Assembly (NCBI GenBank): GCA_019635485.1
Contig: JAHBZL010000007.1
Span: 62,001 to 126,000, forward strand
Length of the DNA stretch: 64,000 nt
Source: Piscinibacter sp.
GTDB lineage: Bacteria > Pseudomonadota > Gammaproteobacteria > Burkholderiales > Burkholderiaceae_C
Direction: 5' to 3'
How positions within the stretch are numbered: position 1 is the stretch's first letter; every line of letters begins with the position of its first letter. Made by a program: the position numbers and the translations under genes. A model generated the notes under the pieces. The model did no database searches. It was given only the letters and a program-made list of their open reading frames with translations, and was not told where the DNA came from. This document shows, piece by piece, positions 56,150 to 64,000 of the stretch.

Positions 56150-56887
56150 TCAGGCGGCCGACGCCCCGGCCGCCGTCGATCCGCCCAGGCGCCGCGTGAG
56201 CCGCTCGGCAGCGCGCCGCAGTTCGCCGACGAAGGCCGGCTGCACGCGTGCCTCGGGCGCCGTCAGCGTCAGCGCGCCGACGAGTTCGCCGGCCGAGTTC
56301 CAGACCGGCGCCGAGATGCCCACCAGGCCCGGAATGCGGTCACCGGTCATGATCACGTAGCCGTCGCGCCGCACCTGCTCGTAGATGCGGCCGCGCGCGC
56401 CGCCGTAGGCCATCAGCACGCGGCCTCCGGCCCCGCGGTTCAGCGGCAGCACGTCGCCGGCGCGCACGTGGTCGCGCAGCAGCTGCGGCGAGTCGACGCG
56501 GTACAGCACCAGGCGCTGCTCGCCCTGGCGGACGTGGAACGCGGCGCTCTCGCGCGTGCGCTCGACCAGCGCACGCAGCTCGGGCAGCACATGGTCCTCG
56601 AGCGAGAACGAGGCCGCGTAGATCGCGGCCAGCCGCGCGAGCTCCGGTCCCAGGGTCCACTGCGCGTCGGCGCTGCGCTGCACCAGGCCGCCATGCGCCA
56701 GCGAGGCCAGCAGGCGCAGCACCGTGCTCTTGTACAGCCGCGTGCGCGCGGCCAGTTCGGTCACGCCCAGCGCCTTGTCGCCCTCGCGGAACGCGGCCAG
56801 CACGCTGAGCGCGCGGTCCACCGCGGCGGCGCCGCCCGGTGCGGCCTGCTCGTCGGCCAACGAGGTCTGTGCGGATTTCTTCGGCAT
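56150..56887 (-). CDS. IclR-family transcriptional regulator
   Basis: 245 residues from ATG at 56887. Winged helix AAVDRALSVLAAFREGDKALGVTELAARTRLYKSTVLRLLASL and an IclR effector domain (about 85-245) with RQGEQRLVLYRVDSP, GAGGRVLMAYGG and VGISAPVWNSAGELVGALTL. IclR proteins usually control an adjacent catabolic operon. Here it diverges from the HMG-CoA lyase/CoA-transferase genes with a palindrome in the gap, making it their probable regulator. It ends 148 bp upstream of the ExoU-like gene start. Confidence 0.92.
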   Translation of the reverse strand: MPKKSAQTSLADEQAAPGGAAAVDRALSVLAAFREGDKALGVTELAARTRLYKSTVLRLLASLAHGGLVQRSADAQWTLGPELARLAAIYAASFSLEDHVLPELRALVERTRESAAFHVRQGEQRLVLYRVDSPQLLRDHVRAGDVLPLNRGAGGRVLMAYGGARGRIYEQVRRDGYVIMTGDRIPGLVGISAPVWNSAGELVGALTLTAPEARVQPAFVGELRRAAERLTRRLGGSTAAGASAA

Positions 56888-56954
56888 GACGCAGCGGCGC
56901 GGGCGGGCCGGTTTGACAGGCCACCCGGCCGCCCGTACCATCAATCCATCTTTC

Positions 56955-56967
56955 AGAACACTGTTCT
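56955..56967. promoter_or_regulatory. Palindrome AGAACA-C-TGTTCT, candidate IclR operator
   Basis: A perfect 6-bp inverted repeat (AGAACA at 56955, TGTTCT at 56962) around one base lies 24 bp upstream of the HMG-CoA lyase start and 68 bp from the IclR start. IclR-family operators are short AT-rich palindromes in divergent promoters. The following TTATAG is -10-like. Confidence 0.55.
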
Positions 56968-56990
56968 ATCTTATAGACCACGCTCCGACG

Positions 56991-57956
56991 ATGCAAGCTG
57001 CGGTGCTGATCAGCGAAGTCGGGCCCCGCGACGGCCTGCAGAGCGTGCGCTCGACCATGCCGACCACCCACAAGACGGCGTGGATCGACGCCCTCGTCGC
57101 CGCCGGCGTGCGCGAGATCGAGGTCGGCTCGTTCGTTCCGGCCCGGCTGCTGCCGCAGATGGCCGACGTCGCCGAGGTCGTGCGGCACGCGCTCACGCAT
57201 CCGGGCCTGACGGTGATGGCCCTGGTGCCCAACCTGCGCGGGGCCGAGGCGGCACTGGCGGCCGGCGTGCACAAGCTCACGCTGCCGGTCTCGGCCAGCG
57301 AGGCGCATTCGCAGGCCAACGTGCGCCGCACGCGCGCGCAGATGGTCGACGAGGTGCGCCGCGTGGTCGCGCGGCGCAATGAACGCGCGCCGGGCGTGCG
57401 CATCGAGGCCGGACTGTCCACCGCCTTCGGCTGCACGCTGGAGGGCGTGGTGCCGGAGGACGAGGTGGTCCGGCTGGCCGTCGCGCTGGCCGAGGCCGGC
57501 GCCGACGAGATCGGCCTCTCGGACACCACCGGCATGGCCAATCCGGCACAGGTGCGACGCCTGTTCACGCGCGTGCGCACGGCGATCGGCGCGCGCACCG
57601 GCGCCGCCCACCTGCACAACACGCGCGGGCTCGGTCTCGCGAACTGCCTGGCCGCCTGGGACGTCGGCGTGCGCACCTTCGACAGCTCGCAGGGCGGTCT
57701 GGGCGGCTGCCCGTACGCCCCCGGGGCATCGGGCAACGTCGTCACCGAGGACCTGGTGTTCATGTTCGAGGCGATGGGCGTGCCCACCGGCATCGACCTG
57801 GAGCGCCTGCTGGCAGCGCGCGCCGCGCTGCGTGCCGGCCTGCCCGACGAGCCGCTGTACGGCATGACCCCCGAGGCCGGCCTGCCGAAGGGCTTCGTGC
57901 CTGCCGGCGGCGCTGCCCCGCGCGGCACCGCGCCGCTGGCGGGAGCCCGGCCATGA
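56991..57956 (+). CDS. Hydroxymethylglutaryl-CoA lyase family protein
   Basis: 321 residues. TIM-barrel lyase with VGPRDGLQ (catalytic Arg-Asp), EVGSFVPARLLPQMAD, AHLHNTRGLGLAN (metal-binding His pair) and the active-site cysteine in GGCPYAPGASGNV. These match HMG-CoA lyase, which splits 3-hydroxy-3-methylglutaryl-CoA to acetyl-CoA and acetoacetate. Together with a class III CoA-transferase in the same operon, the true substrate may be another 3-hydroxy-3-methyl acyl-CoA such as citramalyl-CoA. The stop overlaps the next start (ATGA). Confidence 0.92.
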   Translation: MQAAVLISEVGPRDGLQSVRSTMPTTHKTAWIDALVAAGVREIEVGSFVPARLLPQMADVAEVVRHALTHPGLTVMALVPNLRGAEAALAAGVHKLTLPVSASEAHSQANVRRTRAQMVDEVRRVVARRNERAPGVRIEAGLSTAFGCTLEGVVPEDEVVRLAVALAEAGADEIGLSDTTGMANPAQVRRLFTRVRTAIGARTGAAHLHNTRGLGLANCLAAWDVGVRTFDSSQGGLGGCPYAPGASGNVVTEDLVFMFEAMGVPTGIDLERLLAARAALRAGLPDEPLYGMTPEAGLPKGFVPAGGAAPRGTAPLAGARP

Positions 57957-59185
57957 GCGACTCGTCGCTGCCGCTCGCGGGGCTGCGCGTCGTCGAGTTC
58001 ACCCACATGGTGATGGGCCCGACCTGCGGGATGATCCTCGCCGACCTCGGCGCCGAGGTGATCAAGGTCGAACCGCCGGGCGGCGACAACACGCGCCGGC
58101 TGGTCGGCTCGGGCGCCGGCTTCTTCGGCACCTTCAACCGCAACAAGAAGAGCCTCGCGGTCGACGTGAAGGACCCGCGCGGCCGCGAGATCGTGCTGCG
58201 CCTGCTGGCCGATGCCGACGTGTTCAGCGAGAACTTCAAGAGCGGCACGATGGAGCAGCTCGGCTTCGGCGTGGACGCGCTGGCGCGGCTGAACCCGCGC
58301 CTCGTCTACGTGACGCACAAGGGCTTCCTGCCCGGGCCGTACGAACACCGCACCGCGCTCGACGAGGTGGTGCAGATGATGGGCGGCCTGGCCTACATGA
58401 CCGGCCCCGAGGGCCGGCCGCTGCGCGCCGGCTCGAGCGTCAACGACATCATGGGCGGCATGTTCGGCGCGATCGGTGCGCTCGCCGCGCTCGCCCAGCG
58501 CGAGAAGACCGGGCGCGGCCAGCCGGTGCAGAGCGCGCTGTTCGAGAACAACGTGCTGCTGGTCGCGCAGCACATGATGCAGTTCGCGGTGACGGGCCGG
58601 GCGGCCGCGCCGATGCCCAGCCGCATCAGCGCCTGGGCGGTGTACGACGTGTTCGACGTGCGCGACGGCGGCCAGATCTTCCTCGCCGCGGTCAGCGACA
58701 CGCAGTGGGCGCTGCTGTGCGACGAATTCGGCTTCGCGGACCTGAAGGCCGACCCGCGGCTGGCCAGCAACACGGACCGCGTGCACGCGCGCGAGTGGAT
58801 GCTGCCCGAGCTGCGCCGGCGCTTCGCCGGCTTCGCCGCGGACGAGCTCGCCGCCCGCTTCGAGAAGGTCGGCCTGCCCTACGCGCCGATCACGCGCCCG
58901 CCCGAGCTGTTCGACGACCCGCATCTCGCCGCCACCGGCGGGCTGGCGCCGGTGACGCTGCCGGCCGATGCCAGCAGCGCCGGCCGGGCCATCGACACCC
59001 GCGTCCCGCTGCTGCCGCTGACCATCGGCGGGCGCCGGCCCGGCGTCCGGCAGGGGCCGCCGGCACTCGGCGCCCACACCGCCGACCTGCTGCGGGCGCT
59101 GGGCTATGCCCCCGAGGACATCGCGCAGCTGCGCCGCGCGGGCGTGATCGGCGGGCCGGCCACGGAGGAACCGCCCCCGCACTGA
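57953..59185 (+). CDS. CaiB/BaiF (class III) CoA-transferase
   Basis: 410 residues, typical length. Motifs: LAGLRVVEFTHMVMGPTCGMILADLGAEVIKVEPP, FGTFNRNKKSLAVDVKDPRG, the loop DVFSENFKSGTMEQLGFG and the long helical second lobe with LAALAQREKTGRGQ. The catalytic Asp of the family is expected near GEN-like DEVVQMM (Asp in ALDEVVQ). It transfers CoA between carboxylic acids. Translation is coupled to the lyase gene (ATGA), so the pair probably activates an organic acid and cleaves it. Confidence 0.92.
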   Translation: MSDSSLPLAGLRVVEFTHMVMGPTCGMILADLGAEVIKVEPPGGDNTRRLVGSGAGFFGTFNRNKKSLAVDVKDPRGREIVLRLLADADVFSENFKSGTMEQLGFGVDALARLNPRLVYVTHKGFLPGPYEHRTALDEVVQMMGGLAYMTGPEGRPLRAGSSVNDIMGGMFGAIGALAALAQREKTGRGQPVQSALFENNVLLVAQHMMQFAVTGRAAAPMPSRISAWAVYDVFDVRDGGQIFLAAVSDTQWALLCDEFGFADLKADPRLASNTDRVHAREWMLPELRRRFAGFAADELAARFEKVGLPYAPITRPPELFDDPHLAATGGLAPVTLPADASSAGRAIDTRVPLLPLTIGGRRPGVRQGPPALGAHTADLLRALGYAPEDIAQLRRAGVIGGPATEEPPPH

Positions 59186-59305
59186 AATGCACGGGACCGG
59201 CGGCGGTCGGGGGAATCGCTGCGCGTTCCTGCTTGACCAGGGGCTGGCCGCACGTGCGATGCGATCATCGGCCTGCGCGGCCCCCCCGGGACCCCGGAGC
59301 GACCC

Positions 59306-62062
59306 ATGGACAAGGAACGGTGGCAACGACTGCAGAACCTGTTCGCGCAGGCGCTCGCCGCCGTGGCGGAGGAACGCGCCGCGTTCGTGCACCGGGCCTG
59401 CCGCGGCGACACGGCGCTGGAGGCCGAGCTGCTGCAGCTGCTGGCGCACGCGGACGGCGCCGCGCCGCCGGCCGCAGGGTCCGGCCCCTCCGGCGACGCG
59501 GTCGAGGCCACCATCGAGCGCTCGGCGGCGCGCTGGGCCGGCGCCCGCCAGGCCGGGCTGATCGGCCTGCGTCTGGGCCCGTGGCGCATCGTCGCGCACC
59601 TTGCCGACGGCGGCATGGGCGCCGTCTACCGCGGCGAACGCGCCGACGGCCGCTACGAGCAGGCCGTGGCGATCAAGCTGCTGAACCCGGCGCTGGTATC
59701 GCCGGCGGCGCACGAGCGGCTGCTGCAGGAGCGCCAGATCCTGGCCCGCCTGACGGACCCGCACATCGCCCGGCTGCTGGACGGCGGCGAGACCGACGAC
59801 GGCGTGCCCTACCTGGTGATGGAGTTCGTCGACGGCCTGCCGATCGACCGCTGGTGCCGCGAGCGCGCCGGCGGCCTGCGGCCGCGGCTGCAGCTGATGG
59901 TGCAGGTGTGCCGCGCGGTCGACCACGCGCACCGCAACCTGGTCGTGCACCGCGACCTGAAGCCGAGCAACATCCTGGTCGACGCGCAGGGTGCGCCGCG
60001 CCTGCTGGACTTCGGCATCGCCAAGCTGACCGAAGCGGACGCGAACGTCACCGCCAGCGGCGAGCGGGTCATGACGCCGTCGCACGCCAGCCCCGAGCAG
60101 ATCACCGGCGGGGCGATCACGACCGCGACCGACATCTACGCACTCGGCGTGCTGCTGTACGACCTGCTCACCGGGCGGCTGCCGCACGCGGAATCCAGCG
60201 GCAACGCGGCGGCGCTGGCACGCGCCATCGTCGAGACCGAGCCGCCGCGGCCGAGCCTCGCGGTGAGCGGCGCCGCGCCGGCGGCCACGCAGCGGCGCGG
60301 CGAGCGCCTGACGCCCGAGCGCCTGGCGCGCGAGCTGGCCGGCGACCTGGACAACATCGTGCTGATGGCGCTGCGCAAGCAGCCCGAACGGCGCTACGCC
60401 AGCGCCGCCGAGCTGGCCGACGACCTCGAGCGCTACCTGGCCCACCTGCCGGTGCGCGCGCGGCCCGACACGCTGGGCTACCGCGCCGCGAAGTTCCTGC
60501 GCCGCCATCCGGTGGCGGTGCCGGCCACCACGCTCGCGCTGGTCGCCGCGCTGGCCGGCGCCGCGCTCTTCACCTGGCGGCTGGCCGACGAACGCGACCG
60601 CGCGCGCAGCGCCGAGCAGCGCGCCCGCCGCACCGCGGCCTTCACCGCCTCCGTGCTGGAGCGCACCGGCGCGCTGCAGGACGCGGACCGCGAGATCTCG
60701 GTGAAGGACCTGCTCGAGCGGGCCACGGCGCGCGTGCGCGACGAACTGCAGGCGGAACCCGCGGTCGCCACGCGCATGCGCCTCGCGCTCGCGAACGCCT
60801 ATTCGAGCTGGGGTGAGTACACGCCATCGATCGAGCTGCTCGGCGAGGCCCTGGCGGAGACCGAGCGGCGCGGCGCCGAGGCCGACCCCGAACGCGCCGA
60901 GATCCTGCAGCTGATGGGTTCGGTGACGCACGACCAGGGCCGCCTCGACGAATCGCTCGCGCTGGTGCAGCAGGCCGAGGCGCTGCTGCGCCGCATCGGC
61001 CCGCCGGAGCTGCATGCGCGCGCGCTCAGCGACGTCGCGGTGTCGCTGAACGCCCTGCGCCGCCGCAGCGAAGCCGAGCCGATGTTCCGCGAGGCGCTCG
61101 GGCTGCTGCGCCAGGCCTACGCCGGCGACCACGCCGAGATCGCGTGGACCCTGAACAACTACGCCTGGTGCCTGCACGCGATGGGGCGCTTCGAGGAGGC
61201 ACTGCCGCTGTACGAGCAGGCGCTCGCGATGCAGCAGCGGCTGGGCACCGCGGTGGCCGAGCGGGCCCAGACCCGCAACAACCTGGCCGGCGTGTACTAC
61301 GACCGCGGCGACCTCGAACGCGCCGGGCGCGAGTGGGCCACCGCGCTGTCGGAGTTCGAATCGGTGTTCGGCCCCGACGGCCACGCCGCCGTGGCCCGCG
61401 GCCAGGGCGCGCTGGCGAAGGTCGCGATCGACCGCGGCCGCTTCGACGAGGCCGAGCAGCGCTCGGCGGCCGCGCTGGCCACCAACCGCAAGCTGTTCGG
61501 CGACCGCCATCGCTGGACGGCCAACACGACGGTGCTGCGAGCCACCGCACTGCTCGGGCTCGGCCGGCTCGACGAGGCCGAGGCGCTGTACCGCCAGGCC
61601 CAGGCGCTGCGCCGTGAGTTGCTGCCGCCGGCCCATGCCGACCACGTCAGCCCGCTGATCGGGCTGGCCCGCGTCGCGCTGGCGCGCGGCCAGTTGCCCG
61701 TGGCCGAACGCGAGCTGCGCGCGGCTCGCGCAGTGATCGACAGCCTGTCCTCGCCCGACCGCGCGCATGCGGACGAGCTCGATTGGCTGCTGGCGCGGAC
61801 CGTGGGCCTGCAGGGCCGCCACGACGAGGCCCGCACGCTTGCCACGGGCCTGCTGGAACGCATGCAGCGACAACTGCCGCCGACCCACTGGCGCCGCGAA
61901 CTGGTGGAGGTGGCCATCGCGCTGCCGCCCTTCGTGACGGCGCCGACACCGGCGGCCATCGATACCGGGCGCGAGCGGCTCGCGCAGCTGCGCGGCCGCC
62001 TCGGCCCCGAGGCCTTCGCGGTGCGGGATCTCGCGGCGGCGCTGCCCGCCGCGACGCCCTAG
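59306..62062 (+). CDS. Serine/threonine protein kinase with transmembrane helix and TPR region
   Basis: 918 residues. A helical N-terminal part (about 1-80), Hanks-type kinase domain (about 95-375) with glycine loop ADGGMGAVY, Lys124 in VAIKLL, HRDLKPSN (His215, Asp217) and DFG (Asp235), then a membrane helix (about 403-425) and a long C-terminal TPR region outside the membrane, with ELLGEALAETERR-type repeats. The architecture is that of the PknB-TPR group in proteobacteria. The activation loop carries several Ser/Thr residues (NVTASGERVMTPSHASPEQ). The gene is alone on this strand and faces a lipoprotein gene; the signal is unknown. Confidence 0.93.
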   Translation: MDKERWQRLQNLFAQALAAVAEERAAFVHRACRGDTALEAELLQLLAHADGAAPPAAGSGPSGDAVEATIERSAARWAGARQAGLIGLRLGPWRIVAHLADGGMGAVYRGERADGRYEQAVAIKLLNPALVSPAAHERLLQERQILARLTDPHIARLLDGGETDDGVPYLVMEFVDGLPIDRWCRERAGGLRPRLQLMVQVCRAVDHAHRNLVVHRDLKPSNILVDAQGAPRLLDFGIAKLTEADANVTASGERVMTPSHASPEQITGGAITTATDIYALGVLLYDLLTGRLPHAESSGNAAALARAIVETEPPRPSLAVSGAAPAATQRRGERLTPERLARELAGDLDNIVLMALRKQPERRYASAAELADDLERYLAHLPVRARPDTLGYRAAKFLRRHPVAVPATTLALVAALAGAALFTWRLADERDRARSAEQRARRTAAFTASVLERTGALQDADREISVKDLLERATARVRDELQAEPAVATRMRLALANAYSSWGEYTPSIELLGEALAETERRGAEADPERAEILQLMGSVTHDQGRLDESLALVQQAEALLRRIGPPELHARALSDVAVSLNALRRRSEAEPMFREALGLLRQAYAGDHAEIAWTLNNYAWCLHAMGRFEEALPLYEQALAMQQRLGTAVAERAQTRNNLAGVYYDRGDLERAGREWATALSEFESVFGPDGHAAVARGQGALAKVAIDRGRFDEAEQRSAAALATNRKLFGDRHRWTANTTVLRATALLGLGRLDEAEALYRQAQALRRELLPPAHADHVSPLIGLARVALARGQLPVAERELRAARAVIDSLSSPDRAHADELDWLLARTVGLQGRHDEARTLATGLLERMQRQLPPTHWRRELVEVAIALPPFVTAPTPAAIDTGRERLAQLRGRLGPEAFAVRDLAAALPAATP

Positions 62063-62076
62063 CCGCTCACCGGGCG

Positions 62077-62091
62077 GCCGGGCGTCCCGGC
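62077..62091. terminator. Terminator-like hairpin between convergent genes
   Basis: GCCGGG (62077-62082) and CCCGGC (62086-62091) form a perfect 6-bp stem with a CGT loop in the 39-bp gap between the kinase gene and the convergent lipoprotein gene. It lacks a T-run on either side, so its strength as an intrinsic terminator is doubtful. Confidence 0.4.
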
Positions 62092-62101
62092 ATGGGACGG
62101 T

Positions 62102-62623
62102 TCAGAACGGCGTCCAGGCGGCATTGAAATCGATGCGATCCGGGCGCGTGCCGGCCGACGTGCCCGGACGCGCGGCCGACTTCTGCCCGAGGTAGATCAC
62201 GTGCGTCACCGGGTCCACGTAGACCAGGTCGAAGTCAGACGGCGTCACGCTGGTGCGGGCGCTCTGCGTGAACTGGTTGTAGCTGAAGTCGACCTGCGCG
62301 GCCTGGTATCCGTCGGCGGTCGTGACCTGGTTGCGCACGACGAAGTTGCCGAACAGCGTGTTCACGCCGGCCCGGCCGTTGGCACCCTGGCAGTTGCTCG
62401 TCCTGAAGCCGCTCGCGGAATTCACCGTGAAGGTGCCGGCGGCCGCATCGAAGCGGGCGTAGTACTTGAATCCGGTGCTGCCGTTGTCCTGGCAGATCGA
62501 TTCCCAGGGATGGGCGAACGGGTCGAACGGCGTGTTGTCGGGCTGCGAGTCGCCCCCGCCGCCGCCACAAGCCGAGAGCGCTGCCACCAGCGGAGCCACC
62601 AGCATCCATGCACGCAGTTTCAT
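62102..62623 (-). CDS. Putative lipoprotein
   Basis: 173 residues from ATG at 62623. Signal peptide with lipobox LSAC followed by a glycine run (GGGGGDS), typical of a lipoprotein linker. The mature domain is about 145 residues, beta-rich, with two further cysteines (ICQDNG and TSNCQG). No family is recognised. It converges with the protein kinase gene and lies 262 bp from the dehydrogenase gene, the second longest gap in the window. Confidence 0.8.
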   Translation of the reverse strand: MKLRAWMLVAPLVAALSACGGGGGDSQPDNTPFDPFAHPWESICQDNGSTGFKYYARFDAAAGTFTVNSASGFRTSNCQGANGRAGVNTLFGNFVVRNQVTTADGYQAAQVDFSYNQFTQSARTSVTPSDFDLVYVDPVTHVIYLGQKSAARPGTSAGTRPDRIDFNAAWTPF

Positions 62624-62885
62624 GATCGAACCTTTCCAGTGTCGCCCGGGCACCGATGTCGTCGACCCGTGCGCCCAGGCGAAGGCACGTGGCCGGTCAC
62701 CGGGTTAAGCAGGAGGGACCGACGAGAACCCCAGCGCCCTGGAGACACCCCCCTCGAACCGGGGTGCGGCGCGCAGGGCGGCAACGCCGAATGGAGCCGG
62801 ACTTGCCCACCGGCAAGCGCGGCTACATGCCGGTCCGCACACCGATGACTAGAGTGGATCGTCAGCAGCGGCGGACCGGGACACC

Positions 62886-64000
<1,115 letters not shown>

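Noticed and set aside
56966-61888. A 1640-codon open frame on the minus strand opposite the HMG-CoA lyase, CoA-transferase and protein kinase genes.
   Set aside because: It runs antisense across three well-supported genes, has Arg/Ala/Gly/His-rich composition with no domain, and is explained by the lack of stop codons in high-GC antisense frames.
62745-62800. Possible third copy of the 79-bp repeat (CCCCCCTCGAACCGGGGT followed by GCGGCG).
   Set aside because: Only a short G/C-rich segment resembles the core; the flanks do not align and the palindrome is broken.

Overview
The window is about 71-72% GC by eye and densely packed, with short intergenic gaps, many ATGA/TGATG stop-start overlaps and frequent GTG/TTG starts. 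Gene content points to a betaproteobacterium of the order Burkholderiales, probably a Rubrivivax/Leptothrix/Azohydromonas-like environmental aerobe. The evidence is a complete aerobic benzoyl-CoA (box) pathway with BoxR, an NAD-type isocitrate dehydrogenase, an ACC deaminase with an Lrp-type regulator, and many LysR/IclR/MerR/DeoR regulators. No tRNA, rRNA, CRISPR array, transposase or integrase was seen, so the stretch reads as chromosomal.

Layout. 1-12054: end of a trypsin-like protease; a membrane protein with a TIR-like tail; a DksA/TraR zinc-finger protein; an HtrA-like lipoprotein protease; a PaaK/CoF-synthetase-like enzyme; an OmpR-type regulator plus hybrid histidine kinase; a Crp/Fnr regulator without the FNR iron-sulfur cysteines; a degenerate carbamoyltransferase; isocitrate dehydrogenase; an orphan protein. 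12051-29706: the benzoate locus. One operon on the minus strand (boxC-boxB-boxA-enoyl-CoA hydratase-paaH-maoC) opens the ring and carries part of the following beta-oxidation. boxR lies upstream of it on the same strand. A second operon on the plus strand (DUF4863 protein, boxD, benzoate-CoA ligase, alpha/beta hydrolase, five-gene Liv-type ABC transporter) imports and activates the substrate and oxidises the ring-fission aldehyde. Both operons have sigma70-like promoters that share a 14-bp motif at the -35 element and carry TGCA boxes of the kind bound by BzdR/BoxR regulators.

29808-38572: tautomerase, DUF2917 protein, LysR regulators, a DUF4406 protein, a DeoR regulator with a downstream FGGY sugar kinase, a coiled-coil orphan, a thioredoxin, outer-membrane phospholipase A and an SDR. 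38578-43350: a CpXC zinc protein, a small protein and a 990-residue protein ending in an anthrax lethal-factor-like metalloprotease core. 43506-53338: a winged-helix/ATPase/TPR regulator, an ECF sigma factor with small exported proteins, MOSC, dienelactone hydrolase, a MerR-controlled pair of membrane proteins, an ankyrin protein and acdR-acdS. 53375-56001: an ExoU-like patatin phospholipase followed by a CesT-type secretion chaperone. 56150-64000: an IclR regulator diverging from an HMG-CoA lyase/CoA-transferase operon, a Ser/Thr kinase with TPRs, a lipoprotein and the start of a dihydrolipoamide dehydrogenase.

Most interesting: two putative injected effectors, the lethal-factor-like metalloprotease and the ExoU-like phospholipase with its chaperone. 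They lie 11 kb apart and share a leucine-rich N-terminal tag, M-[GS]-L-L-x-x-L-G-L-[KR]-R. This suggests a common export signal and an effector set for a type III (or related) secretion system encoded elsewhere.
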